Shown piece after piece: positions 1 to 5,084 of a stretch of 5,084 nt of DNA. The position numbers were made by a program, and so were the translations under genes. The notes under the pieces are model-generated. The model ran no database searches. It was not told where the DNA came from and was given only the letters and a program-made list of their open reading frames with translations. Each line of letters begins with the position of its first letter. The stretch's first letter is position 1. Source of the DNA: Pseudomonadota bacterium (lineage in GTDB: Bacteria > Pseudomonadota > Alphaproteobacteria > Rhizobiales > Afifellaceae); NCBI GenBank assembly GCA_023417735.1, contig JAEZEK010000077.1, positions 1 to 5,084 of the forward strand, in the 5' to 3' direction.

Positions 1-2
1 CT

Positions 3-941
3 GCGGGTCCCGCGGGCGATGCGCCGCCAGCCGCCGGCGCGGCCTCGCACGCGATGGACCTCGACGGCCTTCCCGACGACGAATCCGGCCGCCTGATCCG
101 GCACGGGCGGCTTCTCCTCACCGACACTTCCACCCATCTCGGGCCGCTCGTCGCCGATCCGGCGAAGCGCTACGCCGGCAGCAACATGGCCTGCGCCAAC
201 TGCCACCTCGACGCCGGCACGAAGCCTTTCGGGCTATCGCTCACGAGCGCCTACAAGAGCTATCCGGCCTTCAGCACGCAGTCGGGCACCACGCTCAGCA
301 TCGAGGACCGCGTCAACTCGTGCTGGGAGCGCAGCATGAACGGGCGCGCCATGGCGGCGGACGCGCCGGAGATGCAGGCGATCGTCGCCTATCTCCGCTT
401 TCTGTCCGAACGCGCGGACGCGGCGGCATCGGCCGGCGCGGGGTCGATCGCGTATCTCGACCGGGCCGCCGATCCCGGGAGGGGCCGGGCCGTCTTCGAG
501 CGGATGTGCGTCGCGTGCCACAATACCGACGGTTCGGGGCTGCCGCGCGACCGCGGCGCGCCCGAGCTCGGCTACGTCGTGCCGCCGCTCTGGGGCCCCG
601 ACAGCTTCAACGACGGCGCAGGCATGTACCATCTGTCGACGCTGGCGAACTTCGCCCATTCCAACATGCCGAACGGGACGAGCTGGCAGGCCCCCCGGCT
701 TTCGCCCGAGGAAGCGTGGGACGTCGCCGCCTTCGTGGTCTCGCAGCCGAGGCCGGCGAAGCCGGGCCTCGAGAACGACTACCCGAATCGGCTCGACAAG
801 CCCGCCGACACCCCGTACGGCCCCTATGCCGACGGGTTCGACGAGACGCAGCACAAATACGGGCCCTATCCGCCGATCGAGGCGGCGCTGAAGCGGCTGC
901 GGGCGGCCGCGGCGCACCCGTCCGAGGGGCCGGGGAAGTAG
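3..941 (+). CDS. Diheme cytochrome c, thiosulfate dehydrogenase (TsdA)-like, 5' end missing
   Basis: Probable periplasmic electron-transfer protein with two covalently bound c-type hemes. Numbering from the ATG at 54, the first heme site is C47-A-N-C50-H51 in the context NMACANCHLDAGTKPFG, and the second is C152-V-A-C155-H156. Further TsdA-family landmarks are C90 in RVNSCWERSMNGRAM, which aligns with the cysteine that is the unusual axial ligand of heme 1 in TsdA, then VVPPLWGPDSFNDGAGM (about 175-191) and M205 in SNMPNG, the likely heme 2 ligand. In Allochromatium TsdA a lysine next to that methionine takes part in ligand switching; here the preceding residue is Asn. The frame is open from base 3 with no start codon before 54 and an Ala/Pro/Gly-rich stretch. 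Starting at 54 would give no signal peptide, which a c-type cytochrome needs, so I infer the true start lies outside the window. Stop TAG at 939-941. Thiosulfate oxidation to tetrathionate is the family activity; a different substrate, or a partner cytochrome role, is possible. Confidence 0.8.
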   Translation, partial: AGPAGDAPPAAGAASHAMDLDGLPDDESGRLIRHGRLLLTDTSTHLGPLVADPAKRYAGSNMACANCHLDAGTKPFGLSLTSAYKSYPAFSTQSGTTLSIEDRVNSCWERSMNGRAMAADAPEMQAIVAYLRFLSERADAAASAGAGSIAYLDRAADPGRGRAVFERMCVACHNTDGSGLPRDRGAPELGYVVPPLWGPDSFNDGAGMYHLSTLANFAHSNMPNGTSWQAPRLSPEEAWDVAAFVVSQPRPAKPGLENDYPNRLDKPADTPYGPYADGFDETQHKYGPYPPIEAALKRLRAAAAHPSEGPGK

Positions 942-944
942 GCT

Positions 945-960
945 CCGCCGGCTCCGGCGG
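945..960 (+). terminator. Short GC hairpin after the cytochrome stop, possible weak terminator
   Basis: CCGCCG (945-950) and CGGCGG (955-960) form a perfect 6-bp stem with the 4-base loop GCTC, starting four bases after the cytochrome stop codon. No T-run follows; the sequence continues into a CGCGG-rich stretch. It could end or slow transcription before the nuo genes, but such hairpins arise easily in DNA this GC-rich, so this is a weak call. Confidence 0.2.
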
Positions 961-1063
961 CGCGCGGCGCGGCGCGGCGGTTCGCGCTCTTGCGAGGGCC
1001 GCGGTGCTGGTCTAAGGCATGCCAGCCCTCGGCTTTCGGGTCCTCTTTGCGCGCGACGTCCGA

Positions 1064-1091
1064 TTGCGCCGGCAGCCAGAAAGCCTAGATA
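1064..1091 (+). promoter_or_regulatory. Candidate sigma70-type promoter for the nuo operon
   Basis: TTGCGC at 1064-1069 and TAGATA at 1086-1091 are separated by 16 bases and lie 31 bases upstream of the nuoA start. The AT-rich TAGATAT stands out in GC-rich surroundings, and this is the only gap ahead of nuoA large enough to hold a promoter. The -35 box is a partial match to the TTGAC-type box, so the assignment is an inference from spacing and position. No operator could be recognised around it. Confidence 0.35.
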
Positions 1092-1121
1092 TCGCTCGAC
1101 GCTGCACCGCACAGGAAGTCC

Positions 1122-1487
1122 ATGGACGCCCTTCTGCTCAGCTACCTCCCCATCATCGTGTTCATCGGTATCGCGCTGGTGATCGGGCTGGCGCTGCTCG
1201 TCTCGCCGTTCATCGTCGCCTACAAGGATCCGGACCCGGAGAAGGTGTCCGCCTACGAGTGCGGCTTCGCCGCCTTCGACGACGCGCGCATGAAGTTCGA
1301 CGTCCGGTTCTACCTGGTCGCGATCCTGTTCATCATCTTCGACCTCGAGGTGGCCTTCCTGTTCCCCTGGGCGGTGGCCTTCAAGTCGCTGGGCTGGTTC
1401 GGCTTCTGGTCGATGATGGTGTTCCTGGCCGTGCTCACCGTCGGGTTCGTCTACGAATGGAAGAAGGGCGCGCTGGAATGGGATTGA
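1122..1487 (+). CDS. nuoA: NADH-quinone oxidoreductase subunit A
   Basis: Membrane subunit of respiratory complex I (ND3 homologue), located beside the quinone channel in the inner membrane. The 121-residue protein has three hydrophobic segments at about 9-33, 62-83 and 92-111. The loop after the first carries YECG at 45-48, including C47, the equivalent of the ND3 cysteine that marks the active/deactive transition in mitochondrial enzymes. The second helix holds the family signature [11 protein letters not shown] with acidic residues D74 and E76. The C-terminus [11 protein letters not shown] is typical. The ATG is preceded by AGGAAG at 1113-1118, a good ribosome binding site. It is the first gene of the operon, and its end overlaps the nuoB start by 10 bases, suggesting coupled translation. 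Length and motifs are fully normal. Confidence 0.97.
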   Translation: MDALLLSYLPIIVFIGIALVIGLALLVSPFIVAYKDPDPEKVSAYECGFAAFDDARMKFDVRFYLVAILFIIFDLEVAFLFPWAVAFKSLGWFGFWSMMVFLAVLTVGFVYEWKKGALEWD

Positions 1488-2053
1488 TCGATCCTCGCCC
1501 GAAGCCGGATGATCCGCATCCGCTCGGCGAATACGCACCGCAGGCGCGCCGGCCGGCCGACGACCCGTTCTTCAGCGAGGTGAACAACGAGCTCGCCGAC
1601 AAGGGCTGGCTCGTCACCTCGACGGACGAACTGATCACCTGGGCGCGCACCGGCTCGCTCATGTGGATGACGTTCGGCCTCGCCTGCTGCGCGGTCGAGA
1701 TGATGCAGATGTCGATGCCGCGCTACGACGCGGAGCGGTTCGGCTTCGCGCCGCGCGCCTCGCCGCGCCAGTCGGACGTCATGATCGTCGCCGGCACGCT
1801 GACCAACAAGATGGCGCCGGCGCTCAGGAAGGTCTACGACCAGATGCCGTCGCCGCGCTACGTCATCTCGATGGGCTCGTGCGCGAACGGCGGCGGCTAT
1901 TATCACTATTCCTATTCGGTGGTGCGCGGCTGCGACCGGATCGTCCCGGTCGACATCTACGTGCCCGGATGCCCGCCGACGGCCGAGGCGCTGCTCTACG
2001 GCGTGCTGCTGCTCCAGAAGAAGATCCGCCGCACCGGGACCATCGAGCGCTGA
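1478..2053 (+). CDS. nuoB: NADH-quinone oxidoreductase subunit B (cluster N2)
   Basis: Peripheral-arm subunit of complex I (PSST/NuoB) that carries the terminal 4Fe-4S cluster N2, the immediate electron donor to quinone. The 191-residue protein has the four expected cluster ligands: adjacent C70 and C71 in [11 protein letters not shown]135 in [12 protein letters not shown], and C165 in [11 protein letters not shown]. The N-terminal 30 residues are Pro-rich and variable, as usual in the family. The frame stays open upstream to 1019, but the ATG at 1478 gives the normal family length and a classic overlap with the nuoA stop at 1485-1487. AAGAAGG at 1461-1467 can serve as ribosome binding site. 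nuoC starts three bases after the TGA stop codon. Nothing is missing or truncated. Confidence 0.97.
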   Translation: MGLIDPRPKPDDPHPLGEYAPQARRPADDPFFSEVNNELADKGWLVTSTDELITWARTGSLMWMTFGLACCAVEMMQMSMPRYDAERFGFAPRASPRQSDVMIVAGTLTNKMAPALRKVYDQMPSPRYVISMGSCANGGGYYHYSYSVVRGCDRIVPVDIYVPGCPPTAEALLYGVLLLQKKIRRTGTIER

Positions 2054-2055
2054 TC

Positions 2056-2676
2056 ATGGCTGACATTGCCGCCGCAAACGAGGGCCTCGCCGAGATGGCC
2101 GCGCACATCGCGGACGTGCTCGGCGACCGGCTGGAGACGAGCGTGATCGCGCAGGGCGAGCTCACGATCACGGTAGGCGCGTCCGACGTCATCAGCGTCC
2201 TGCGCTTCCTGCGCGACGATCCGGGCCTCGCCTTCGTGTGCCTGATCGACATCTGCGGCGTGGACTGGCCGGCGCGGGCGCAGCGCTTCGACGTCGTCTA
2301 CCATCTGCTCAGCCCGCGCCAGAACGCGCGCATCCGGGTCAAGGTGGCGGTCGACGACGTGACGCCGGTGCCGTCCGCAACCGAGATCTACCCGGCCGCG
2401 GACTGGTTCGAGCGCGAGGCGTACGACTTCTACGGGATCCTGTTCTCCGACCATCCCGATCTCAGGCGGATCCTGACCGACTACGGCTTCCAGGGCCATC
2501 CGCTGCGCAAGGACTTCCCGCTGACGGGCTTCGTGGAGGTCCGCTACGACGACGAGCGCAAGCGCGTCGTCTACGAGCCGGTGAAGCTTCTGCAGGAGTT
2601 CCGCAACTTCGATTTCCTCTCGCCGTGGGAGGGCCCGGAATACGCGCTCCCGGGCGACGAGAAGCGAAGCCAGTAG
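2056..2676 (+). CDS. nuoC: NADH-quinone oxidoreductase subunit C (30 kDa)
   Basis: Peripheral-arm subunit of complex I (30 kDa/NuoC) that packs against NuoD; it binds no cofactor. The 206-residue protein has the 30-kDa signature at residues 119-161: [20 protein letters not shown] followed by [20 protein letters not shown]. The C-terminal [19 protein letters not shown] is also as in alphaproteobacterial homologues. The ATG at 2056 lies two bases after the nuoB stop codon, so translation is probably coupled. nuoC is an independent gene, not fused to nuoD as in enterobacteria. The last base of the TAG stop (2676) is also the first base of an 18-bp inverted repeat, so the final residues RSQ and the stop may have been affected by the inserted element. 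The protein is otherwise normal and presumably functional. Confidence 0.96.
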   Translation: MADIAAANEGLAEMAAHIADVLGDRLETSVIAQGELTITVGASDVISVLRFLRDDPGLAFVCLIDICGVDWPARAQRFDVVYHLLSPRQNARIRVKVAVDDVTPVPSATEIYPAADWFEREAYDFYGILFSDHPDLRRILTDYGFQGHPLRKDFPLTGFVEVRYDDERKRVVYEPVKLLQEFRNFDFLSPWEGPEYALPGDEKRSQ

Positions 2677-2702
2677 CGAATGGGGAATGGCGAGTAGGAA
2701 TG
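2676..2702 (+). repeat. Left heptamer array (CGAATGG units), inverted relative to the right array
   Basis: Consecutive degenerate heptamers CGAATGG (2677-2683), GGAATGG (2684-2690) and CGAGTAG (2691-2697), then a partial GAATG. Bases 2676-2693 are perfectly repeated in inverted orientation at 3142-3159, including the variant GGGG junction. The array starts at the last base of the nuoC stop codon and contains the ribosome binding site of the next gene. Confidence 0.85.
2696..2699 (+). promoter_or_regulatory. Ribosome binding site that supports the TTG start
   Basis: AGGA lies seven bases before the TTG at 2707-2709. It falls inside the degenerate third heptamer of the left array, so the repeat itself appears to supply the translation signal. 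The ATG at 2700-2702 is in another frame and too close to this site to be its start. Confidence 0.6.
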
Positions 2703-2706
2703 CTTC

Positions 2707-3084
2707 TTGAACCCTCCCATCAACTCCTACCGGGACCTGAAGGTGTGGCAGTCGGCCATGGCCTTGGCGGAAGCGTGCTATCGCCCGACGGCGGCGTTCC
2801 CCCGAGAGGAGATGTTCGGCCTGACTTCCCCGATCAGGCGTGCGGCGGCGTCCGTGCCCGCGAACATTGCGGAGGGTCTCGGCCGGGAGCATACCGGGAG
2901 CTTCATCCAGCCTCTTCGGATCGCGCAAGGATCGCTGAAGGAACTCGAAACCCATCTCATCCTTGCCGAACGGGTCGGATTCTGGACCGGCACGGCCGGA
3001 GGGGCCGCCCTGGAGAGCTCTACGGAGATCGGCAGGATGCTTCGATCCCTGATCCGGTCGCTGCAGGCGAGGGTCTCGGGATGA
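2707..3084 (+). CDS. Four-helix-bundle protein of the 23S rRNA intervening-sequence-protein (S23/IVP) family
   Basis: Small cytosolic protein of the family first found encoded in insertions within 23S rRNA genes; relatives form pentameric four-helix bundles, and the Avd protein of diversity-generating retroelements shares the fold. The molecular role of stand-alone members is not established; nucleic-acid binding is plausible. The 125 residues match the usual family length. Family landmarks in order: [18 protein letters not shown] (8-25), [20 protein letters not shown] (31-50), [10 protein letters not shown] (51-60), then [20 protein letters not shown] (72-91), and a basic C-terminal helix [12 protein letters not shown]. 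The start is TTG at 2707, supported by AGGA at 2696-2699 and by the family-typical N-terminus. There is no rRNA nearby. By hand count about 24 of 125 codons end in A or T, against 6 of 121 in nuoA and 8 of 218 in nuoE, suggesting separate origin. It lies in the sense direction of the operon and is probably co-transcribed with it. Confidence 0.9.
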   Translation: MNPPINSYRDLKVWQSAMALAEACYRPTAAFPREEMFGLTSPIRRAAASVPANIAEGLGREHTGSFIQPLRIAQGSLKELETHLILAERVGFWTGTAGGAALESSTEIGRMLRSLIRSLQARVSG

Positions 3085-3120
3085 CGTGCGCTCCCTTTTT
3101 TGCTGGGCGGCGCGCACGTC
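3083..3120 (+). other. 9-bp perfect hairpin overlapping the stop codon of the four-helix-bundle gene
   Basis: GACGTGCGC (3083-3091) pairs exactly with GCGCACGTC (3112-3120). Inside the 20-base loop CCC (3093-3095) can also pair with GGG (3105-3107), enclosing a run of six T (3096-3101). The left arm includes the last two bases of the TGA stop. No T-run follows the stem, so it is not a standard intrinsic terminator, and termination here would silence nuoD onward. It may be a structural part of the element or an RNA processing or stabilising stem. Confidence 0.6.
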
Positions 3121-3133
3121 TGCACCCGCGCAC

Positions 3134-3177
3134 TTCGCCATTCGCCATTCCCCATTCGCCATTCGCCATTCATTCGC
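3134..3177 (+). repeat. Right heptamer array (CCATTCG units), inverted relative to the left array
   Basis: Five contiguous heptamers follow a partial TTCG: CCATTCG (3138-3144), CCATTCC (3145-3151), CCATTCG (3152-3158), CCATTCG (3159-3165), CCATTCA (3166-3172), then TTCGC. It is the reverse complement of the left array, longer by about two units. The stretch 3142-3159 pairs with 2676-2693 without mismatch. It ends six bases before the nuoD ribosome binding site. Confidence 0.9.
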
Positions 3178-3182
3178 TTGCC

Positions 3183-3186
3183 GGAG
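3183..3186 (+). promoter_or_regulatory. Ribosome binding site that fixes the nuoD start
   Basis: GGAG lies seven bases before the ATG at 3194. The nuoD frame stays open upstream to an ATG at 3086, but those 36 extra codons would be read through the hairpin and heptamer array and match nothing in the NuoD family, so 3194 is the start. Confidence 0.75.
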
Positions 3187-3193
3187 CCCCTGC

Positions 3194-4384
3194 ATGAGCG
3201 AAGCGGACGTCCGCAACTTCAACATCAATTTCGGGCCGCAGCATCCTGCAGCGCATGGCGTCCTGCGCCTCGTGCTCGAGCTCGACGGCGAGATCGTCGA
3301 GCGCGTCGACCCGCATATCGGGCTGCTGCACCGCGGCACCGAGAAGCTGATCGAATACAAGACCTACCTGCAGGCACTGCCCTATTTCGACCGGCTCGAC
3401 TACGTCGCGCCGATGAACCAGGAGCATGCCTGGTGCCTGGCCGTGGAGCGCCTGCTCGAGCTGGAGGTGCCGAAGCGCGGCCAGCTGATCCGCGTCCTCT
3501 ATGCCGAGATCGGGCGGCTGCTCTCCCATCTCCTCAACGTCACCACGCAGGCGATGGACGTCGGCGCGCTGACGCCGCCGCTCTGGGGCTTCGAGGAGCG
3601 CGAGAAGCTCATGGTCTTCTACGAGCGGGCCTCCGGCTCCCGCATGCACGCCGCCTATTTCCGGCCGGGCGGCGTCCACCAGGACCTGACGCCGGCGCTC
3701 ATCGACGACATCCACGGCTTCTGCGATCCCTTCCTGCAGGTCTGCGACGACCTCGAGGGCCTGCTCACCGACAACCGCATCTTCAAGCAGCGCAACGTCG
3801 ACATCGGCGTGGTGTCGCTCGACGAGTGCTGGAAATGGGGCTTCTCGGGCGTGATGGTGCGCGGCTCCGGCGCGCCCTGGGATCTCCGCAAGTCGCAGCC
3901 CTACGAGTGCTATTCCGAACTCGAGTTCGACATCCCGATCGGGCGGAACGGCGACTGCTACGACCGCTACCTGATCCGCATGCACGAGATGCGGCAGTCG
4001 GTCCGCATCATGAAGCAATGCGTGGAGAAGCTGCGCTCGGCGGAGGGTGCCGGCCCGGTCTCCTCGACCGACGGCAAGATCGTGCCGCCGAAGCGCGCGG
4101 TGATGAAGACGTCGATGGAGGCCCTCATCCATCACTTCAAGCTCTACACCGAAGGCTTTCACGTGCCTGCGGGCGAGGTCTACGCCGCCGTGGAGGCGCC
4201 GAAGGGCGAGTTCGGCGTCTATCTCGTCTCCGACGGCACCAACAAGCCCTACCGCTGCAAGATCAGGGCGCCAGGCTTCGCCCATCTCCAGGCGATGGAC
4301 TTCATGTGCCGCGGCCACATGCTGGCCGACGTCTCCGCCGTCCTCGGCTCGCTCGACATCGTGTTCGGGGAGGTCGACCGGTGA
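3194..4384 (+). CDS. nuoD: NADH-quinone oxidoreductase subunit D (49 kDa)
   Basis: Peripheral-arm subunit of complex I (49 kDa/NuoD), related to the large subunit of NiFe hydrogenases, which forms most of the quinone-reduction site next to cluster N2 of NuoB. The 396-residue protein begins with [21 protein letters not shown]21 in this stretch and Y70 in [10 protein letters not shown] correspond to the quinone-binding His and Tyr (His38 and Tyr87 in Thermus Nqo4, with the same 49-residue spacing). [18 protein letters not shown] (41-58) is the family signature. The C-terminus [20 protein letters not shown] followed by VDR is the usual ending, aligned with the Ni-site region of hydrogenases but lacking its metal-binding cysteines, as expected. 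Stop TGA at 4382-4384. In tightly packed relatives it follows nuoC directly; here a 517-base gap with an unrelated gene lies between. The protein itself shows no damage. Confidence 0.97.
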   Translation: MSEADVRNFNINFGPQHPAAHGVLRLVLELDGEIVERVDPHIGLLHRGTEKLIEYKTYLQALPYFDRLDYVAPMNQEHAWCLAVERLLELEVPKRGQLIRVLYAEIGRLLSHLLNVTTQAMDVGALTPPLWGFEEREKLMVFYERASGSRMHAAYFRPGGVHQDLTPALIDDIHGFCDPFLQVCDDLEGLLTDNRIFKQRNVDIGVVSLDECWKWGFSGVMVRGSGAPWDLRKSQPYECYSELEFDIPIGRNGDCYDRYLIRMHEMRQSVRIMKQCVEKLRSAEGAGPVSSTDGKIVPPKRAVMKTSMEALIHHFKLYTEGFHVPAGEVYAAVEAPKGEFGVYLVSDGTNKPYRCKIRAPGFAHLQAMDFMCRGHMLADVSAVLGSLDIVFGEVDR

Positions 4385-4430
4385 CCCGCCCGTCCGCGTC
4401 CCGCAACCCGAACCGTCCGGCAGGTATCTG

Positions 4431-5084
4431 ATGGCCGTCCGCCGCCTCGCTGAAGAGCAGCCGGAGAGCTTCGCCTTCACGCCCGAGAACAGGGTGTGGG
4501 CGGAGCAGACGATCCGCAAGTTTCCCGAAGGGCGGCAGGCCTCGGCCGTGATTCCGCTCCTCTGGCGCGTCCAGGAGCAGGAGGGCTGGGTCACCAAGCC
4601 GGCGCTCGAGGGCGTCGCCGACATGCTCGGCATGCCGTACATCCGCGTGCTCGAGGTGGCGACCTTCTACACGATGTTCCACCTCGCGCCGGTGGGCCGG
4701 AAGGCGCACGTCCAGGTCTGCGGAACGACGCCCTGCATGCTGCGCGGCGCCGGCGAGCTGATCGAGCTCTGCAAGAGCCGGATCGGGCCGCACCCGCACG
4801 AGGTCAGCGCCGACGGCGCGCTCTCCTGGGAGGAGGTCGAGTGCCTCGGCGCCTGCGTCAACGCGCCGATGATCCAGGTCTTCAAGGACACCTACGAGGA
4901 CCTGACGCCGGAGACGTTCGCCGCCCTCATCGACGCCTTCGAGCGCGGCGAGACGCCGAGGCCGGGGCCGCAGGTCGACCGGCAGTATTCGGCGCCGGCC
5001 GGCGGCCTCACCGCGCTGACCGAGCTCTCCTGGGAAGAGGAGGAGGAGCCGGCGGCGCCGGAGCCGAAGCGGCCGGAGCGCACC
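4431..5084 (+). CDS. nuoE: NADH-quinone oxidoreductase subunit E (24 kDa, cluster N1a), 3' end missing
   Basis: Subunit of the NADH-dehydrogenase module of complex I, thioredoxin-like, carrying the 2Fe-2S cluster N1a. The window holds 218 residues with no stop, so the gene continues to the right. Cluster ligands are C97 and C102 in [11 protein letters not shown], and C138 and C142 in [13 protein letters not shown], with the usual spacing. The N-terminal helical part contains [19 protein letters not shown] and [11 protein letters not shown]. After the 2Fe-2S domain comes [10 protein letters not shown] and a Pro-rich extension with [15 protein letters not shown], then an acidic EEEEE run and alternating Pro, Lys and Arg. 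Long, low-complexity C-terminal tails are common in alphaproteobacterial NuoE. The ATG at 4431 gives the family N-terminus [18 protein letters not shown] at 4422-4425 is a moderate ribosome binding site. It lies 46 bases after nuoD, and nuoF is expected downstream. Confidence 0.95.
   Translation, partial: MAVRRLAEEQPESFAFTPENRVWAEQTIRKFPEGRQASAVIPLLWRVQEQEGWVTKPALEGVADMLGMPYIRVLEVATFYTMFHLAPVGRKAHVQVCGTTPCMLRGAGELIELCKSRIGPHPHEVSADGALSWEEVECLGACVNAPMIQVFKDTYEDLTPETFAALIDAFERGETPRPGPQVDRQYSAPAGGLTALTELSWEEEEEPAAPEPKRPERT

Larger units (their letters stand above)
2676..3177 (+). mobile_element. Putative compact element: four-helix-bundle gene between inverted heptamer arrays, inserted between nuoC and nuoD
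   Basis: About 500 bases separate nuoC and nuoD, which otherwise belong to a tightly packed operon. The segment holds one gene of the S23/IVP four-helix-bundle family, bounded by GCGAATGGGGAATGGCGA at 2676-2693 and its exact reverse complement at 3142-3159. Third codon positions in the inner gene are looser than in nuoA and nuoE. These points together suggest an acquired unit. I see no transposase, no reverse transcriptase and no clear target-site duplication, so the mechanism is unknown and the outer limits are approximate. The heptamer arrays could instead be a local repeat expansion around an older acquired gene. Confidence 0.5.

Noticed and set aside
960..1018. GC-rich stretch with repeated CGCGG, considered as a regulatory or small RNA element.
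   Set aside because: Only a few short imperfect copies occur, and such runs are common at this GC content. No structured RNA family was recognised.
234..1538. Long open frame on the minus strand (434 codons) across the cytochrome, the gap and nuoA.
   Set aside because: It crosses two real genes and an intergenic region, is dominated by Arg, Glu, Gly and Pro, and resembles no family.
2707..3084. Diversity-generating retroelement, since Avd shares the fold of this protein.
   Set aside because: No reverse transcriptase, template repeat or variable repeat is visible, and the sequence features fit S23/IVP proteins better than Avd. Only neighbouring sequence outside the window could reopen this.
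3134..3177. Short regular repeats that might be taken for a CRISPR array.
   Set aside because: The unit is seven bases with no spacers and the copies are contiguous, so it is a heptamer array.
2676..3177. 23S rRNA intervening sequence.
   Set aside because: The family name suggests it, but both flanks are protein-coding nuo genes and no rRNA sequence is present.
2238..3197. Plus-strand frame running from within nuoC through the four-helix-bundle gene.
   Set aside because: It is an out-of-frame reading of two recognisable proteins; its ATG at 2700 is merely a repeat-derived start triplet.
2650..3200. Target-site duplication flanking the element.
   Set aside because: I found no direct repeat just outside the arrays; the outer similarity (AAGCGAA at 2662-2668 and 3173-3179) is inverted, so it belongs with the terminal repeats instead.
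3170..4642. Very long open frame on the minus strand (490 codons) opposite nuoD and nuoE.
   Set aside because: GC-rich coding DNA with G/C third positions leaves the opposite strand open. The translation is low-complexity and Arg/Leu/Val/Asp-rich, with no recognisable domain, and the plus strand encodes conserved NuoD.

Overview
This is a GC-rich chromosomal window, very probably from an alphaproteobacterium. The proteins have the alphaproteobacterial style of complex I subunits: separate nuoC and nuoD instead of a NuoCD fusion, NuoD of 396 residues beginning [17 protein letters not shown], and NuoE with a long C-terminal extension after the 2Fe-2S domain. Codons in the nuo genes end almost always in G or C. 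I cannot name a genus.

Layout: (1) 3-941, the 3' part of a diheme c-type cytochrome gene resembling thiosulfate dehydrogenase TsdA, whose start and signal peptide lie left of the window. (2) 942-1121, an intergenic region with a small GC hairpin after the cytochrome stop and a candidate sigma70-type promoter. (3) 1122-2676, nuoA, nuoB and nuoC, tightly packed. (4) 2676-3177, an interruption between nuoC and nuoD: a 125-residue four-helix-bundle gene of the 23S rRNA intervening-sequence-protein family (S23/IVP, distantly related to Avd), flanked by inverted arrays of a degenerate heptamer CGAATGG/CCATTCG and followed by a 9-bp hairpin. (5) 3194-4384, nuoD. (6) 4431-5084, nuoE, running off the right edge. 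All genes are on the + strand.

How they work together: NuoA is a membrane subunit near the quinone site. NuoB (cluster N2), NuoC and NuoD form the connecting module that passes electrons to quinone, and NuoE (cluster N1a) belongs to the NADH-oxidising module. The cytochrome is a separate periplasmic electron-transfer protein, linked to the operon only by position and general respiratory theme.

The notable feature is the interruption. A gene unrelated to complex I sits between two genes whose products bind each other directly. Its third-codon-position composition is clearly looser than that of its neighbours, and it is bounded by an 18-bp perfect inverted repeat. It looks like a compact element that entered the operon in the sense orientation without visibly damaging nuoC or nuoD. 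The family and its link with 23S rRNA insertions are known, but what these protein-coding-locus copies do is not settled.
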